Assembly: GCA_036275365.1 (NCBI GenBank)
Contig: DASUDX010000072.1
Location: 1 to 6,086, forward strand
Direction: 5' to 3'
DNA length: 6,086 bases
Origin: DASUDX01 sp036275365
GTDB lineage: Bacteria > Pseudomonadota > Gammaproteobacteria > Nevskiales > Nevskiaceae
Numbering within the stretch: position 1 is the first letter of the stretch; the number at the start of each line of letters is the position of its first letter. This document shows, in pieces, positions 4,650-6,086 of the stretch. Below the pieces are notes generated by a model. That model saw only the letters and a program-made list of their open reading frames with translations, made no database searches and had not been told where the DNA came from. Made by a program: the position numbers and the translations under genes.

Positions 4650-6086
4650 ATGAATGCCCTGTTCCGCCTCCTGATCCTGACCAGCCTGAGCCTGCTGGCG
4701 CTGGCCCCGCCCGCCGGTGCCGCCCCGGTGCAGCGCGATCATGTCGAGGCCGAGCTGATTGCCGAGCATCGCACGCTGCAGGCCGGGCGCTCCGACAACA
4801 CCGTCGCCCTGCGCCTCAAGCCGGAGGCCGGCTGGCATGTCTACTGGCGCAACCCGGGCGACTCCGGCCTGCCCACCCGGCTGGAGTGGCGGCTGCCCGA
4901 GGGCGTGCAGGCCGGCGAGATCGCCTGGCCCTATCCGCATGCCCAGTCGCTCGGCGATCTCACCAACTACGGCTACGACGCCGAGACCCTGCATCTCGTT
5001 CCGCTGAGCGTGGACCGCGGTCTGGCCGAGACCACGGTGACGCTGGAGGTCACCGCCAAGTGGCTGGTCTGTGCCGATGTCTGCATCCCGGGCGAGGCCG
5101 ATCTGCAGCTGACCCTGCCGGTGATCGCCGAGGCGCCGGCGCCCGATGCGCGCTGGACCGATGCCTTCCGCCAGGCGCGCAGCCAGCTGCCGCGGCGCGA
5201 TGAGGCGCTGAAGGCGCGCTTCCAGGTGGGCGAGGGCGAGTTCCGTCTGGCCGTCGAGGGCCTGCCGGCCGAGGCCACCGCCGCGCGGTTCTTCCCCTAC
5301 TCGGGCGAGCTGATCCAGCACTCGGCCTATGCCCGCCAGATGCTCGAAGCGCCGGCCGGGCGCCTGCGCATCGCGGTGGCGCAGAGCCCGTATCTGGTCG
5401 ATCCCCCGGCGCTGGTGGAGGGGGTGCTGCTGCTGACGCTGGGCAGCGGCGAGGGCGTGGGCAGCCGCCAGGCCCAGGCCTACGAGATCCGCGCCGAGCC
5501 CGGCGAGGTGGCGGCGGTGGCCGGCCTCGATCCGCCGCCGGTGCGCGCCGCCGAGAGCCCCGCGGCATCGGCCGAGGCCCCGCCGGGCTGGGCACTCGTG
5601 CTCGGGTTCGCCTTCCTCGGCGGACTGATCCTCAATCTGATGCCCTGCGTGTTCCCGGTGCTGGCGCTCAAGGCCTACACCGTGCTGCAGGCGCGCGAGG
5701 AGGAACGCGGCGCCCAGCGCGCCCACGCGCTCGCCTACACCGCCGGCGTGCTGGCCTCGTTCGCCCTGATCGGCGGTCTGCTGATCGCCCTGCGGGCCGG
5801 CGGCGCGGCGCTGGGCTGGGGCTTCCAGCTGCAGTCGCCGGTGGTGGTCACGGCGCTCGCCTGGCTGATGGTGATGCTCGGTCTGTCGATGTCCGGGGCC
5901 TTCGAGCTCGGCACCCGCTGGATGGGTCTCGGCCAGGGCCTGGCGGCCCAGGGCGGCAGCCGCGGCGCCTTCTTCACCGGGGTGCTCGCCACGGTGGTGG
6001 CCAGCCCCTGCACCGCGCCGTTCATGGGCACGGCGCTGGGCTTCGCCCTGACCCAGCCGGCGGCGCTGGCCCTGCTGGTGTTCCTG
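4650..6086 (+). CDS. ScsB/DsbD-family thiol:disulfide interchange protein, N-terminal part (runs off the right edge)
   Basis: The frame stays open for 479 codons to the window end. A signal peptide (hydrophobic 4-19, cleavage near AGA-AP at 24) leads to a periplasmic domain with WHVYWRNPGDSGLPT at 62-76 and the redox pair C141 and C145 in LVCADVCIPGEA. This CxxxC is the ScsB/COG4233-type N-terminal domain, not the CxxxxxC of E. coli DsbD alpha. A Pro/Ala-rich linker (about 295-312) precedes the DsbD-like membrane domain: helices at about 314-338, 361-382, 397-418 and from about 443. It carries the paired transmembrane cysteines C333 (LMPCVFP) and C454 (ASPCTAPF). Such proteins pass electrons from cytoplasmic thioredoxin across the inner membrane to periplasmic thiol proteins. 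The remaining membrane segments and the C-terminal thioredoxin domain should lie beyond the window. It diverges from the DUF2845 operon. ScsB versus DsbD naming is uncertain because the C-terminus is absent. Confidence 0.93.
   Translation, partial: MNALFRLLILTSLSLLALAPPAGAAPVQRDHVEAELIAEHRTLQAGRSDNTVALRLKPEAGWHVYWRNPGDSGLPTRLEWRLPEGVQAGEIAWPYPHAQSLGDLTNYGYDAETLHLVPLSVDRGLAETTVTLEVTAKWLVCADVCIPGEADLQLTLPVIAEAPAPDARWTDAFRQARSQLPRRDEALKARFQVGEGEFRLAVEGLPAEATAARFFPYSGELIQHSAYARQMLEAPAGRLRIAVAQSPYLVDPPALVEGVLLLTLGSGEGVGSRQAQAYEIRAEPGEVAAVAGLDPPPVRAAESPAASAEAPPGWALVLGFAFLGGLILNLMPCVFPVLALKAYTVLQAREEERGAQRAHALAYTAGVLASFALIGGLLIALRAGGAALGWGFQLQSPVVVTALAWLMVMLGLSMSGAFELGTRWMGLGQGLAAQGGSRGAFFTGVLATVVASPCTAPFMGTALGFALTQPAALALLVFL

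Noticed and set aside
4639..4653. A five-codon leader peptide overlapping the reductase start
   Set aside because: A GTG-to-TGA frame this short is expected by chance and has no ribosome-binding site of its own.
4635..5726. A 363-codon open frame on the minus strand opposite the disulfide reductase
   Set aside because: The composition is biased (Gly, Arg, Gln, His, Ala) without domains. The plus-strand frame has a signal peptide, redox cysteines and membrane helices.

Overview
The window is GC-rich, densely coding bacterial DNA. It has short intergenic gaps, G/C-ending codons and Shine-Dalgarno-like sites before most genes. The gene set (dusB, a ScsB/DsbD-type disulfide reductase, DUF423, DUF1499 and DUF2845 proteins, two lipoproteins) fits a GC-rich Gram-negative proteobacterium, most likely a gammaproteobacterium. 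The genus cannot be read from this sequence alone. I see no tRNA, rRNA, CRISPR array, insertion sequence or phage gene.

Layout from left to right. (1) The 5' end of dusB (tRNA-dihydrouridine synthase), minus strand, runs off the left edge at bases 1-107. (2) A 269-base gap without a convincing gene holds a perfect hairpin. (3) A membrane-anchored or exported metallo-beta-lactamase-fold hydrolase (377-1312, minus) diverges from (4) a small lipoprotein (1485-1949, plus). The 172-base gap between them has the least GC-rich DNA in the window, with a spaced direct repeat, a near-palindrome and a candidate promoter. (5) The lipoprotein is followed by a response regulator (1988-3103, plus) with a CheY-like receiver and a long proline-rich/helical tail but no recognised output domain. 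(6) Converging on it, with only 4 bases between stop codons, is a three-gene minus-strand operon with overlapping ends: tandem-DUF2845 secreted protein, DUF1499 lipoprotein, DUF423 membrane protein. (7) Diverging from that operon is the first 479 codons of a ScsB/DsbD-family thiol:disulfide interchange protein (4650 to the right edge), cut before its expected C-terminal thioredoxin domain.

Most products are predicted to act in the envelope: two lipoproteins, two exported or anchored proteins, and two polytopic or partly polytopic membrane proteins. The reductase and the four-cysteine tandem-DUF2845 protein share a 60-base divergent gap, which makes a periplasmic thiol link worth testing. The most notable non-coding signals are two predicted 5' hairpins that bury the ribosome-binding sites of the hydrolase and of the response regulator. 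The second is placed so that a ribosome finishing the upstream lipoprotein could open it. No clearly novel multi-gene system is evident; the response regulator with its unassigned C-terminal region is the best candidate for undescribed biology.
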